Shown here one piece after another: positions 24,851-51,332 of a DNA stretch of 64,000 bases. The stretch is from Microvelia longipes. Its lineage: Eukaryota > Arthropoda > Insecta > Hemiptera > Veliidae. The position numbers and the translations under genes were made by a program. The stretch covers positions 44,428,665-44,492,664 of the forward strand of contig JACMZG010001908.1 in assembly GCA_018340805.1 (NCBI GenBank), given 5' to 3'. A model generated the notes under the pieces. That model worked only from the letters and a program-made list of their open reading frames with translations. It made no database searches and was not told the origin of the DNA. Each line of letters starts with the position of its first letter. The stretch's first letter is position 1.

Positions 24851-24972
24851 TCGGAATAAATATTGACTCAAGTGAATCATCCAGAGCCTAAAATTAATTT
24901 ATTATTATCGATAAGTGTATTATTGGTGACATGTGTTTGATTCTTTGGTAGTTGTTGTAACAATCAGTCACA

Positions 24973-38977
<14,005 letters not shown>

Positions 38978-39041
38978 TACCTTATTCGGTAATTTGGAAA
39001 ATAATTACTTATTTTTATTTTATTTTTTTTTTATTTGAATG

Positions 39042-39047
39042 AATAAA
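39042..39047 (+). terminator. Likely ABHD2 poly(A) signal
   Basis: A canonical AATAAA lies 65 bp after the ABHD2 stop codon, the first one downstream of it. Confidence 0.6.
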
Positions 39048-39440
39048 AATCAGTTGTGATAAATAAGAGATATATTTTTTATTTATTTAATATTTTATAT
39101 TTCTTATTAGTAGACAAATAGCTTTATATTCTTGTTGATAAGTAAGAAAAAATATTTTATAATTGTTTGTCTTGTAAAATGGTGCTTAAATTATTCTGGA
39201 TAAATTTTATTATTGGGTAAATAATTGAATAAAGTGCTTAACAAGACTAACCTGCATGACACCCCCCCCCCTCTTCTAAGCAAATCCAAATCTGAGGTGC
39301 CACAGTACATGGAGTTTTAATATCCTTATCCTGTAACAGGGTTTAGTATAAAGAAATAACTGATTTTGATTAAAAGATTTATTGAGATGATATAATAATT
39401 GATGGAGATGAATAGCTTTATGGGTTTACATGTTTTAAAA

Positions 39441-39635
39441 TTAATAAAAAAGGTATAACTCAATTAGAACTGTTAAAATCTCTGAGTTGGAACTACACTG
39501 GTAGTAGTGCAAGTCAGGTAGTCCTTGTTCAGGGATTTGCTTGTTCCGTAGAAGTGCTGGTCCCCCAAGGTAGCTGAGAGAATAGCTAGCTTGTGGGTTA
39601 AACTTGAGTATTTCCAGTGTGACAGAAAAACTCGA
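39441..39635 (-). other. Possible terminal exon on the minus strand, unidentified
   Basis: A CTCTGTGCAG acceptor precedes an open stretch reading SSFSVTLEILKFNPQASYS and LGGPALLRNKQIPEQG, closed by a stop at 39441. It might be the end of the gene starting near 42113, or a mobile-element fragment. Confidence 0.2.
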
Positions 39636-40059
39636 CTGCACAGAGTTTACTCCATTATGTTAGATATTCATTATAACAATTTGTTTATTTCATAACCATT
39701 AGTTAACTTTTGATTGAAAACATTTCTCTTAGCTTTCCCTTTCGACAATATCCTTGTAAAAAGACAGGAGGGAGAGTACTGTTTTCATTTTTACCTCTAT
39801 TTTAGGGAATCAGCGCAAGTAGTCAAAGGTAGAAAATGAGAAAAGTTGGCAATGTTTTCATATTGGGTTATATTATCTATGGTGCAAGTGACATGTATGC
39901 ATTTGATAAATGGCACTAAACATAGCTGCAGGTTGCTTTTGTTAAGTCACTTTGTATGATTATGAGTGACCAAAAAACTAAACAAAGATCTGGATAGAAA
40001 ACAGTGGGGTTATAATTGTTATTTAGTTTTGGTATGTAAAGTAATGCCTGTCAATAACA

Positions 40060-40370
40060 GACCAAACTCCTTGGCTGTTTCTAACTGACCAAACTCCTTG
40101 GTTGTCTCTAACTGACCAAACACCTTGGCTGTTTCTAACTGACCAAACTCCCTAGCTGTTTCTAACTGACCAAACTCCTTGGCTGTTTCTAACTGACCAA
40201 ACTGCTTGGTTGTCTCTAACTGACCAAACACCTTGGCTGTTTCTAACTGACCAAACTCCCTAGCTGTTTCTAACTGACCAAATTCTTGGTTGTTTCTAAC
40301 TGACCAAACTCCTTAGTTGTCTTTAACAGACCAAACTTCTTAGCTGTCTCTAACGGACTAGACTCCTTAT
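40060..40370 (+). repeat. Minisatellite, 27-bp unit, about 12 copies
   Basis: Unit TGACCAAACTCCTTGGCTGT plus TTCTAAC. In the ABHD2-UBE2K gap. The QLETAKEFG frame it creates is not a gene. Confidence 0.88.
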
Positions 40371-41522
40371 ACACTGGTTCATATTATAACATTGCTAGAC
40401 TAATGTGACTTACTATGCCAGCACTGTAATTGAGTGGGAAATGAATCAGGTAATCTATATCATTGTTCAATCTCTAGACTCTTTGTTTACTTTCTTATCA
40501 CTCATTATACTCTGATTATTCTAATCAGTGTTTATTTATTGGTGTATGTTTTATAAACAATATTAGTTAGTGCTGATTGGTGAGCATTGTATTTTGCTGT
40601 GAGAGTTTTGGTAAACTTATCTCTCAGACGTGTAATTAGTTTTTAGTTTGATACAACTCTGATTCAATGTAATGCATTGTATGATTTGTTTAGCTTTGCC
40701 AAGACATTATATTATTTCACATTAAGCCGCAACAATAAAGTTTTGGGAAGCAGAGCTCGAGTTTTTTCTGATTACTTGTACTAACACCCTCCTAGGGAGG
40801 TGTTACAACAGTCAGTAGAGGATCCAGACAGCATCCAGTCACAAAATTAAATAAGAGCATACAGTATCATCAAATCACAAGTATGTCAAAAGCAAACATC
40901 AGCCTGATTAAAAGACTTTTAAAAGTCATGGTGCTCCTTCTCTGAGACTATAAGAATTTAGCTAAAACTAAGAAATTCGAGTGACAACTAAACAATTTTT
41001 TAAATTTATTCAATTGTTTCTAAAAATGTGATTTCAAAGTGCCTGCAAGTAGTTTATTTAAATAATCACTTTATTGTTTATTAGTAAAAATATTTTTTTA
41101 AAAAAAAATATACATAATATAAATCAAAATACTGACACAATACTCTTGTGTCAGTGATTTTGATACTCTGGTATCAAAATCAAGGCATGAGAACTTAATC
41201 ATGGCAAAGCTTTGAGAAATCCTAAACAGTGAATTTAATATTTGTTCCATGACAAGACAAAATTACTATAACCTTATGTCAAAATTGTTTCGTTGCTAAG
41301 AAGCAACATTTTACACTTGTGAGGAGCCTAGAACTAATGGACTTATAATAGTGAGTTATCGTAGCTATTTGATAGTATATTATCTGTTTAGATAATCAAA
41401 CTAGCATAGTTCCTATTTTATTGTCTTAAATTATATTTAATTAGAAATAATATTTATAATTTTGTACGATATTGAATTTACTTGACTAGATTGATATTTT
41501 TACTAAAATATTTTTACTTTTA

Positions 41523-41524
<2 letters not shown>

Positions 41525-41567
<43 letters not shown>

Positions 41568-41598
41568 TATATATATATATAATATATATATTATATAT

Positions 41599-41681
<83 letters not shown>

Positions 41682-41682
41682 T
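41525..41682. repeat. (TA)n microsatellite
   Basis: Interrupted TA tract in the ABHD2-UBE2K gap. Confidence 0.93.
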
Positions 41683-42008
41683 CTTATTGTCTATGAACAA
41701 TACGAGGACCATCAGAACATCCTTTTTAACATTCATGTTGTTCTATCACTGCACAATTATTTTAAATTATAAAATATTAATTAAATATGAAATAAATTAT
41801 TTTATGAATATAAATATGAAAGTTATAATAGGTGCAATATTAAATAGATTTTTTTTATTATTACAATTTATTATTGTACTAAAATAATTTAAAATCTAGT
41901 CTAATATTAAAATTTATAAAAGGAAGGGAGCTAGCTACCTATCTTGAGAGAATAGGGGGGACAGGGACCTAAATATGAAACTAAATTTCCAGAACCAACA
42001 AGGCTTAC

Positions 42009-42113
42009 TAAAAGAATGAGACACGTTCCGTCAGGCAATCTTATTTCATATAGATATTGATTAATAGTAATTTCAATATTCTCAGAAATAACTTGGGAAA
42101 TAAGTTGAAACAT
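42009..42113 (-). other. Possible first coding exon of an unknown minus-strand gene
   Basis: An ATG at 42113 opens 35 codons (MFQLISQVISENIEITINQ, then YEIRLPDGTCLILL) that end at a GTAAGC donor. Composition and residue mix look coding. No downstream exon was found with confidence. Confidence 0.25.
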
Positions 42114-42256
42114 TGTATTTTTTCTAAATTTACAAAGTGTTTAAAATATGCACTTTTATGAATCCTCCTTGTTAAATGTTTCATATTTTGTTTATTGTAT
42201 TAACCAGGACATTTTACCTGCTGCCTTAGGTCATTTAATGAATGGTTATATAATGC

Positions 42257-42550
42257 GGCACTCTTCCAGATTAGGTGTCCCCTTAGGAGTCATCTAAACT
42301 GGCTTTGGATTCATACGGTAAATAGATAATTTAGGTGTCACTTGTGTTTATTTACTTTTTTAAACATGAATTAAGTTTAAAATGGATATATTTTCCTTTA
42401 ATTTACAATCATACGGGACAGATGGGGACTAATGGAACAGCTTTATTCATCCATTTTGTAGAGTATTTCCCCCTCCCATTAACCCCCTAGTTCCCATTGG
42501 TCCCATTTTTTTGCCTTTAAAATAGGGGACACCTAATCTGGAAAAGTACC
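42257..42550 (+). mobile_element. MITE with a 9-bp target duplication (Mutator-like spacing)
   Basis: TIRs GGCACTCTTCCAGATTAGG and, on the other strand, GGTACTTTTCCAGATTAGG, each continuing TGTCCCC. ATATAATGC flanks both sides (42248-42256, 42551-42559). The element is 294 bp and non-coding. Nine-base duplications are usual for Mutator-like elements, but the TIR alone does not prove this. Confidence 0.75.
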
Positions 42551-43439
42551 ATATAATGCAGGTTATGTAAAAAAAGTTTTTAGGTTATTTAATATGAGTA
42601 AAAAAGAAAACTGCTGAGAGAATAAAAGCTACACTTTCTCTCTTAACAAATGCACTTAGGTTCTAACGATTTGCAAGTACTTATATATAGTTGTTTTTAG
42701 GGAAAATATCCTTTATTTTTTATTTCAGTCCATTGTTATTTAAGTAAGAATTGTCAATTTATTGGGTCCAATAATATTTAATAAATAATATTATCAGCAA
42801 AAATACACGGGTTAGTCAACTAAACTATTAAAAAATATCACATTGTAATGATAAAATAACAGAAAAATTGTAAAATTAAATGAAATAATGTGATGCATGT
42901 GAGTTACTTGAGATGTTAGTTTTGTATTAAAGGAGTCACATTGTGCTTTACTAGCTATAAGCATTCTCAACTCAACTACAGTCAGTAAACGATTAAACAA
43001 CAATACTAATAAATGTTATTTATGGAAAGAGACATGAGATGCAAATGGATGTAATTAGTATGTTAGTTTGTAGCCAGTGGAGAGTTTGTCTTAATACGCT
43101 CTCAGAATGAGAGCAATACCGAGACCAGATTTGCAATCCTGTCTCACTTACCCTGACAGTGCATTGTGTGGTAATAGTTGTTTTTCAACCCTAATTAATA
43201 ATTCCATTTATTTAATCAATTTATTATAATTAAGAGGAATAGGTCCAATATAAACAAAAACAAACTCTAATTTTGCCTCTGAATTGTTTGTTTAGAAGGC
43301 TTTAACTATAAAATGACTTACATGTTTGTTTACTATTGGAGTTTATAAGCCATAAAGTGTATTGCGTCAAATCATATCAAGAATTTGGCAAAATTAGTCT
43401 TTTTTACTATTCTGAGTCTAAAGATAATAGTTATTTATG

Positions 43440-44540
43440 CACCAAGGGAGTTCACTCCCTTATAATAGAATTCTTTAGAATGCTATTATTTCCCTGAGCA
43501 GTTAGTTGGTTCCTAAGGCGTAAGCCGAGGGAACCAAAGTATTTAACTTTGGGTAATTGCGAGGGGGAAAATAGTATTTTACTCCCAAGGTTGATTTTAT
43601 TTTTACATGTTTTGTTGTATTTTATTCTTATTTTATTTGGGTCGGACCCCCTCATAAATTTAGGAGGGCTGCCACCAAAAAAAATTTTTTTTGCTCCAAA
43701 CAACTTCTATTGACCTGAAACAAATTTTGAGCCAATATTTTTTTTTTTTTTTTTTTTTTCGGCTACCCCTTATAAATTTAGGGGGTGCTGCCCAAAAAAA
43801 AAGTTATTGCTCCAAGCACCTTCTTTTGACCTGAACCAGAGTTTGAGCCAATAAAAAAAATTTTTTTGGTCGGGTCCCCCTTAGAAATTTTGGGGGTGCC
43901 ACCCCAGGGAAATTACAGAAAATTGATTGGTCACCTGTATAAATTTAAAGAATACCACTCCCCTAAAAAATTGGTTTAATGGGCTCTAATAACCCAATAA
44001 TAGGAAACACTTTTTATTCCCAAGGGAGTGAAATGTATCTTAAATAAACTATTTATTATATTAAATTATGGCCGCCATGTTGAATTTTTCGGAATTTATT
44101 ATATATCATTTTTTGTTCTACTAATCAAGAGCTTTACAACGATATATTACTCGAGTTATTCCTTTAATTTTAAATTTTTTGAGTTCATCATTTTAGCCGC
44201 CATTTTTAAATTATTCAAAAAAATTTTAAATGTTGACCATGAAATATATATTTTCTTTTTCTACTCTTTAAGAGCTTTAAAACGATATACAACACGATTT
44301 TTTCGCTCAAAATTTTATTTTATCCAGTCCGCCATATTGGCTGCAATTTTGAAAATATTTTTCGGAATAGTACCAAAAACTATACAGCTCTGACACATTA
44401 TTAGTTTAACCTGTATACAAAATTTTATCAAAATCTGTCAATTTTTACGGCAGTTATTGCGGCACGTACAAACAAACATACAAACTTACGCGCCGTCCCA
44501 ATCTTCTGAAATGTAAGAACTCACTTACGTTCGTTCAATT
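43440..44540 (+). repeat. Interspersed repeat family R, copy 2, with a preceding diverged tandem block
   Basis: 44060-44540 matches 60-515 and ends GAACTCACTTACGTTCGTTC. Before it, three diverged units of about 115 bp (GGTCGGACCCCCTCATAAAT, then TTAGGGGGTGCTGCC) run from 43635 to 43910, bounded by GGGAGT words at 43446 and 44021. These may be parts of one larger element. Confidence 0.6.
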
Positions 44541-44916
44541 ATTTACCTGCGACCTATTTCTCCTAATTATAATTAATTAACTGATATAGTGTGTAAATTA
44601 GGTGCTTGCTTATCAATAGTGGGCTAGTTGCTTGCATTTCAACAAGGAGTTTCCATCTCCACGTGCAATATCTTTGTCAGCCAAAAAAATATTTTTATTA
44701 AAAGACAGAAGTGTTTTTTACCATAATGTGCCTAATAATAAATACTATAGGGTTTTTATTGCCCGTGAGGTAATTTTTTGATTCGCCCCGTGCTGTTTTT
44801 TTTATTATATTTATTATTAAAATTTGATTTATGTTTTTTAAATTTTTTAATATATTAATATATTAAGTTTCTAATGTTAATCATGTCAATATTTTCTTTT
44901 ATTGATTTGTTTTGGT

Positions 44917-45014
44917 GTTGAGAAGCCATAGACTAATACTTGACCATTTTGAGAAGCCATAGACTAATATTTGACCATTTTGAGAAGCCATAGACTTATA
45001 CTTGACCATTTTGG
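44917..45014 (+). repeat. Tandem repeat, 32-bp unit, three copies
   Basis: Unit GAGAAGCCATAGACTAATAC plus TTGACCATTTT. It ends 40 bp before the large fold-back element. Confidence 0.8.
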
Positions 45015-45052
45015 CTTAAAAAACACTAGTACAAGCTAACAAGGAGTATATA

Positions 45053-46249
45053 CAAGGTGTTTCATATAAAGTGTCCACCAAGGAAGGAGGTGATAGTACT
45101 CCTAAAGGGAAACAAAAAATGTTCTGTAATATAAACCTCAATCTTCAATCGTTTTCCCACAAGGTCAAATTTAATATTTTTAAAAATATTTGTCCTCGCA
45201 CCATAAAATCATTAATAGCTTTTATACTGTTCAAGCTAGAAAGATGAAGTTGGTCTCGTTGGAATTTTGAGTTAATTTCCTAAAGGACGAACTATTAACT
45301 ATGTCCAATATTTTGGAAATACTGCCCCAAAATTTGCATGAAAAATGATTTTTTGCAAAACTAGTATTTTATGGAATTTTTATGATAGGGCATTAGAGGA
45401 CGTAAGAGATGAGCAAAAGTTTAGCCAAGAATGGAAAAAACTTCTCTTATTATTGCCCTTTAAGAAAACCCAAATATTTTTATGCATTCAATAGTCAACA
45501 TTTTAAGCTATTTTTGCTAGAAGTTGGAAAAACTGATAATTTTTGATATTTTAGCATATCTCTACAATGATAATTAAATGGCACAAAAAAAATTAAAAAT
45601 CTCTTAAACGAAAGGAAAGAGTGCTTTTAGATAAAAATTTATAAGATTAAAATAAGTTTATTTTACCCCCTTTAGTAAAAAAATCTTATTGTTAGTTCAC
45701 GTTCGAAAAAAATATTATGATAAAATTACACATTATTTTCACTTTTATGCGACAAAAATTGTCATTTTTTGCGACAAAAATTGTCATTTTTTGCGACTTC
45801 TAACTACAATAGCTTGTTTTTTGACTATTGGATTTATAAAAATATTAGGATTTTCTTAAACGGAAACAATAAGAGTAGTTTTTTCTGTTCTTGGCTAAAC
45901 TTTTGCTCATCTCTTACGTCCTCTAATGCCCTATCATAAAAATTCCATAAAATACTATTTTTACAAAAAATTATTTTTCAGGCAGTGTTTCCAAAATATT
46001 TGACATAGTTAACAGTTCGCCCTTTAGGGAATTTCTCAGCTTTCCAACGAGACCAATTTCATCTTTCTAGCTTGAACAGTATAAAAGCTATTAACAATTT
46101 TATGGTGCGAGGTCAAATATTTTTATAAAATTTAAAATTTGACCTTATGGGAAAACGGTTGGAGATTGAGGTTTATTTTACAGAACATTTTTTGTTTCTC
46201 TTGAGGAGTACTATCACCTACTTCTTTGGTGGACATATGAAACACCCTG
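45053..46249 (+). mobile_element. 1.2-kb fold-back element with arms of about 470 bp
   Basis: The whole element is a near-palindrome. The left arm starts CAAGGTGTTTCATA and the right arm ends TATGAAACACCCTG, with TA on both sides. Pairing runs inward to about 45530 and 45780. Examples are GTCCTCGCACCATAAAATC against its complement near 46100, and GACGTAAGAGATGAGCAAAA against its complement near 45915. There is no ORF. Confidence 0.88.
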
Positions 46250-47033
46250 TATGTATGTATTCCTTGGTACCAGCTTTCATATTCACTAAGTGAACCACTG
46301 TTAACATGATATGAAGTCCTCTACTTCTCTTACTATTATACTCTGAGTTGTAGTATACTGCTGAGGAGAAACCAACAATGATTTAAAATTGGTTTTTCCT
46401 TTATTTTTAATATTCTTACATTCATATTTAAAGTCTACTTCTCATTTCACCTATGTATTACTATGTTCAAACACTTATATTTGTAACCCGCTCTTAATCC
46501 TGCCCTATGATATTTCTGACAAAAATTTAATATTGTGATCTCTTTTATACATTGAGTTAACTAAATTTTGTAAAAATTTAAATTCCTTAACTTTACTGTC
46601 AAAATAAAAAGACTTGAAAAGGACCAGTAGGTTAAAGTGTTTTTATAAAGAGTTGAATACTGATGTCATTCCGTCCTCTTATATTTATGTCATTAAAATG
46701 AAAAAAATATCAACAATAAATCGTTTCTTTATTTGTTTCCTATCCAATTGATTTCCTTTCCCGATAAACTTGAAGTAAAAAAGACATTAAATGTTGGAAA
46801 CGAATGAAACTAGTTATGCGTTGCATCAGCAACTCTTGTGTTGGATGCCGCCTTAATACATCGTATAGCTAGTTCACCAAAGTGGTCTAATACTAGAAAA
46901 TAAGAAGAAAACCAATTAACTTCTTAACCTCCCCAGCATCTTGCAATATGCAAAGTTTTGTTTCCATTTGAGAAAGTCTATGAGAGTTATCATTCGCCAT
47001 ACAAAAAGTAGATATTGTATTTACACACACTCA

Positions 47034-47062
47034 TATATATATATAATATATATATATATATT

Positions 47063-47101
<39 letters not shown>

Positions 47102-47134
47102 ATATTATATATATATTATATATATATATAATAT

Positions 47135-47174
<40 letters not shown>
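47034..47174. repeat. (TA)n microsatellite
   Basis: Interrupted TA tract in the ABHD2-UBE2K gap. Confidence 0.93.
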
Positions 47175-47571
47175 CGCTAGTCTTAGGTGCGAATGGTTTC
47201 CTTATTTTATCAGTTTAAAAATAATATGAGTTAAATGCATCACTAAATGTTAAGTTCTTACAGATCAAAATCAAAATAAAATGAATAGATCTTGACTAAT
47301 CTCTACACTTACATAGAGATCCGTTCTTAAATACCAATAGAGGGTTAGTGTGAGAAGATAAAATTTAAGTATACATATAGCTCAAAATTTCATAAATTTA
47401 TTTTAACTAAACTTTATACTTAGAATGCACATGATACTAAATGAACACATTTTATGTATCATCAAAATCTGGTTGAAAATTATAATAGGGGTAAGTGTGA
47501 AATAATTATCAGTACTAATAGATTAAACCTAATCCATAGATCACGACTTAACTTAAATATTGTTGACAGAG

Positions 47572-47870
47572 GGCTTTATAGTTGCCTCTTTTCCCCCTGT
47601 AGTTTGACAAGAGGGCTTTACAGTTGCCTCTTTTCCCCCTGTAGTTTGACAAGAGGGCTTTATAGTTGCCTCTTTTTCCCCTGTAGTTTGACAAGAGGGC
47701 ATATAGTTGCCTCTGTTCCCCCTGTAGTTTGACAAGAGGGCTTATAGTTACCTCTGTTTCCCCTGCAGTTTAATTAGAGGGCTTTAAAGTTGCCTCTGTT
47801 CCTCCTGTAGTTTGACATGAGGGCTTTGTAGTTGCCTCTATTCCCTCTGTAGTTTGACGTGAGGGCTTTA
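47572..47870 (+). repeat. Minisatellite, about 43-bp unit, seven copies
   Basis: Unit GAGGGCTTTATAGTTGCCTC plus TTTTCCCCCTGTAGTTTGAC. Intergenic. Confidence 0.88.
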
Positions 47871-47999
47871 TAGCTGATACTGTTTCCACATCGCAAAACT
47901 TTTTTCTGTTTATTTATTAATGATATAAATGAGGAAAAGTAATAAATGAAAAACGAGTTAGTTGTAAAGTAGTTTTTATTTGATAGTATTGATAAAATA

Positions 48000-50100
48000 A
48001 ATGACTAGGCTTAATAAGAAACATCAGTGAACAAATTCTAACGGAAAGAACTTTTAACAAAAACATTATAATTATAAATTAACTCGTTAACATAGAATCT
48101 ATTGGCTACATGTGTTAAACAACAGCTTTGCTCTGAAATCAAGGCTTCGTCATATGCTGTGTTTTCAAAGTGGCAAACAATTAAATAATTAGGAAGATGC
48201 ATAAATTTTAACCTGTTTTTTTTTTTTGTTGGGTCAATCAAGGCAAAAAAAATTATTTTAAAGAAAAAAATTAAAATATTAATTGTACAAATTTTTATAA
48301 GCAATAAACAAAATTTAATATTAAAAAAAAAAGATTCGTGGCAAAAAGCTATTACTTCACTTGGTTGTTTAGTTGATTGGTTCATTTCAAGATCAATGCT
48401 AAAACTAACAAATATTCAAAACCCATTTTTAGTTATACTAGTTTTCATTGTATTGCGAGTTATTTTTAAGTCCATAGTGCTCAAAATTATCATACAAACC
48501 TGAATCTAAAATGTTTTAGACAAAGCTGTTCAGATATTAGTGAAAAAAAATTGTACTTGATTGTTGTTTACCTTACGTTTTGTTTAAATTATGATATTAT
48601 TGCTTAGAATTGGGGCAAATAATTATTATTTTATTAGTCTGCACTATCTTTTGTAAAAAATCACGTGAATAATAAAAATCGTTTCCGGAAAATTCAGAGT
48701 CTCCGGAAAAGAACGCACCCGGTCCCGACCCGCTAGTGTGAAAATCGATATGTAATTTTGGCGATCGAAAAAAAAAACCGAAAAACCGTTCAAAAGGAGG
48801 GAATAATGTATGCGGCTTAATTGTTGCTAGTTTTAAATTATTTTTGTTCAAATTAAGTACGCACATATATCATCTTAAATTTGGGACGAGTGAATCTGAT
48901 TTTGAGCAGTATTCAGTGTTGAGATTACTAAAATAAAAGCTCTATTGATGCCTTTTTTATTAAAGGTAGTACATATTAATTAAAGAATAACTATTTCCTC
49001 AAATTCAACGTAATAATTTTATAAACTAAACAAAAATTAGGGTGAACAACAAGCACTTGAAAATTTATCACTAATAGTTTATTACGTGCACATAACATTT
49101 TAAACACAAAATTACCACTAATATTTCCTTTTAATTATTTAAAAAGGCATAAATATAGTTATAATATTGTTAAAATATTATAATTAAAAAGTTGAAATAC
49201 ATCGATGACACGTAAATTATTGTTATCACATGTGATAAGAGTGATTTCCCACCAGAAATTACTAAAAAAACTGGGAAGCGGTTTTGCAATAAAAAAAAGC
49301 AGCTATGAAAAATATAATATGAACTATAGAATAAAGAACTATGAAAAGTTCTTAATATATCCGCTAAGGTGCGATACAGTCTCGCCTTGAACAACACGCC
49401 CCAACAACAGTACATTTTAAAAAATAAAAAAAAATTGCAAGTGCTATTATTCATTTAAAATACTTTTAAATAAAAATATATTTGGCAATCATGCATCTTC
49501 TTCGTTATTTAATTTGAGAGAATTAGTAGAATTACTGACAGTGATAATTAATTCTACAGTAAGCTCTGAATTTAATATATTATTTTGAAGTGATTTCTAA
49601 TGGCTCTAGAAAACCCAAAACGACATACCAGGTTTCTGAGTCATATAAATCCATATATTTATGTAAAATAAATAAATTGTCACAATTTTTTTTGGATAAA
49701 TTTATTACCTACAAAAATAACTGTTGACAAAAGAGCAGTAATATTGCAATTATTTGGAATATTGTATAATTTGGTGAAATGAAGATAGAGTTGATAGAGA
49801 CAACATCTCTCTAGTTAAAATACACCTCTTTGATACTGACTCTTGGCCTCTAAGTGCAATATTGAACCTAACATAGAGCATAAGTGAACTGGTAATGAAT
49901 CCTAATATAATAATCAACTTGTTCTCAATCAATCAATTTGTAGTACAATTGGTTTCAACAACAAAATCAACTAAATATAGCCTAACTGATCAAACTGTTA
50001 TTTATACCAGGCAAGATAAGAACAACCTGGCTAGTCAAGCTCTAAAGCAACTAACAACAATAGTTATTTAAACACCGAGAAAGGAAACAAAGACATTACG
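48000..50100. other. Intergenic sequence with one less AT-rich island
   Basis: Mostly AT-rich. 48685-48800 is locally GC-richer (GAACGCACCCGGTCCCGACC), but no inverted repeat or ORF explains it. A 60-codon minus frame at 49750-49932 starts with a hydrophobic segment and lacks splice support. Confidence 0.35.
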
Positions 50101-50103
50101 TAC

Positions 50104-50304
50104 TTTCTTGTTGGTTTCTGAAGCATAAACCAAGGGAATCATTGTAAAAACATAATGTTTTCCTAGAAACATCGTGAGTGGTTTATAGGGTGGTTCCTGA
50201 GGCAAGAACATAATGATACCAGCGATGATACCTGCTGGTGATACTAAGCTAAACTTAACGTGGAGGATGTGTCCAGGTTCTTGTACTGTACTGATGTTAT
50301 TATT
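50104..50304 (-). other. Orphan exon-like ORF, unidentified
   Basis: On the minus strand a strong acceptor (TTGTTTCTTCTTAG) is followed by exactly 67 open codons and a GTACGT donor. The product includes VQEPGHILHVKFSLVSPAG, MFLPQEPPYKPL and KHYVFTMIPLVYASETNKK, with a hydrophobic middle. The base composition is less AT-rich than around it. I do not recognise the protein and find no convincing partner exon. It would belong to a minus-strand gene downstream of UBE2K, or to an unknown mobile element. Confidence 0.4.
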
Positions 50305-50429
50305 CTAAGAAGAAGAAACAACACAGACACCTATTTTTAACAATTAATAAGTTAATCTATTAATAACTTATTAATTCATTAATAAGTAATCTAACCCTTT
50401 ATTTTCAAAAGGACAACCTTTATGTAAAT

Positions 50430-50775
50430 ATAAAATGGGACGGTTAAAAGAAATAATTATTTATGTGACATAAAATGGGACAGTTAAAAGAGATAATTAT
50501 TTATGACATGAAATGGACAGTTAAAAGAATAATTTATTTATGTGACATAAAATGGGACAGTTAAAAGAGATAGTTATTTATGTGACATAAAATGGGACAG
50601 TTAAAAGATGTGACATGAAATGGGACAGTTAAAAGAGATAATTTATTTATGTGACATAAAATGGGACAGTTAAAAGAGATAATTATTTATGTGACATAAA
50701 ATGGGACAGTTAAAAGAGATAATTATTTATGTAACATAAAATGAGACAGTTAAAAGAAATAATTATTTATGTGAC
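50430..50775 (+). repeat. Minisatellite, about 40-bp unit, about 9 copies
   Basis: Unit ATAAAATGGGACAGTTAAAA plus GAGATAATTATTTATGTGAC. It lies between the orphan exon-like ORFs at 50104 and 50847. Confidence 0.88.
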
Positions 50776-50846
50776 AAAAAAAGTTGAATGTAATTTATAG
50801 GGGTGGGGTTATCCCCCCGATACCCTGTTACAGTGTATTCATGCAG

Positions 50847-51060
50847 GTCTTGTCCACCTTATATACTCGAGGCCAATTTTCACGAGAGAGCAATTAATAC
50901 AAAACAAAAACATTGTGGACTCATAGCTACTGAGGAGCTTAAAGACCTTATTCTGTCAACATACAGCACTGTATGTAATAATACAAAGAGTATCAACAAC
51001 ACTGAAATGGCCAACAGGTGGTTTCCTCTCAATAGAAATCAGCTGATTCAGAAACATTAA
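50847..51060 (+). other. Possible 3' terminal exon on the plus strand, unidentified
   Basis: After a CATGCAG acceptor the frame reads SCPPYILEANFHERAINTK, then HCGLIATEELKDLILSTYS, and ends NRNQLIQKH with TAA at 51058-51060. An AATAAA follows at 51102-51107, the right distance for a real 3' end. A second frame is also open over the first 100 bp, which weakens the case. No upstream exon was found. It is convergent with UBE2K. Confidence 0.3.
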
Positions 51061-51332
51061 AAATACAAGTACAACAAGTCTAAGCAATATTTTTTTTTAA
51101 CAATAAAGTGTAACTAATTAAAATTAATAATGCAGCATCAGGTTGCTCATGCCTTGCTTAATAAATTCCCTAATTTTATTATTGGATTCTTTAAAAATTT
51201 ATTGGATTTTTACTTAATTTAATTAAAAGAAGAAATTGATGCATGTTTTTTGGTGACAATGATCGTAAGTGACAACAAATAATAAAATTATAAAAAAATA
51301 CATTAAAGGAAAACGGATTGAATTTATTATAA

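Larger units (their letters stand above)
23835..24972. promoter_or_regulatory. Shared upstream region of the divergent rabenosyn-5 / ABHD2 pair, with a MITE inside
   Basis: About 1.1 kb separates the two start codons. It must contain the promoters and 5' UTRs of both genes. A hAT-like MITE (24064-24380) occupies its middle, so part of the present spacing is recent. A pair of exon-like segments (24645-24850) sits on the ABHD2 side and could be 5' UTR exons. Confidence 0.4.

Noticed and set aside
49750..49932. 60-codon minus-strand ORF with an N-terminal hydrophobic segment
   Set aside because: Lacks a credible acceptor or start context and cannot be joined convincingly to the exon-like ORF at 50104-50304.
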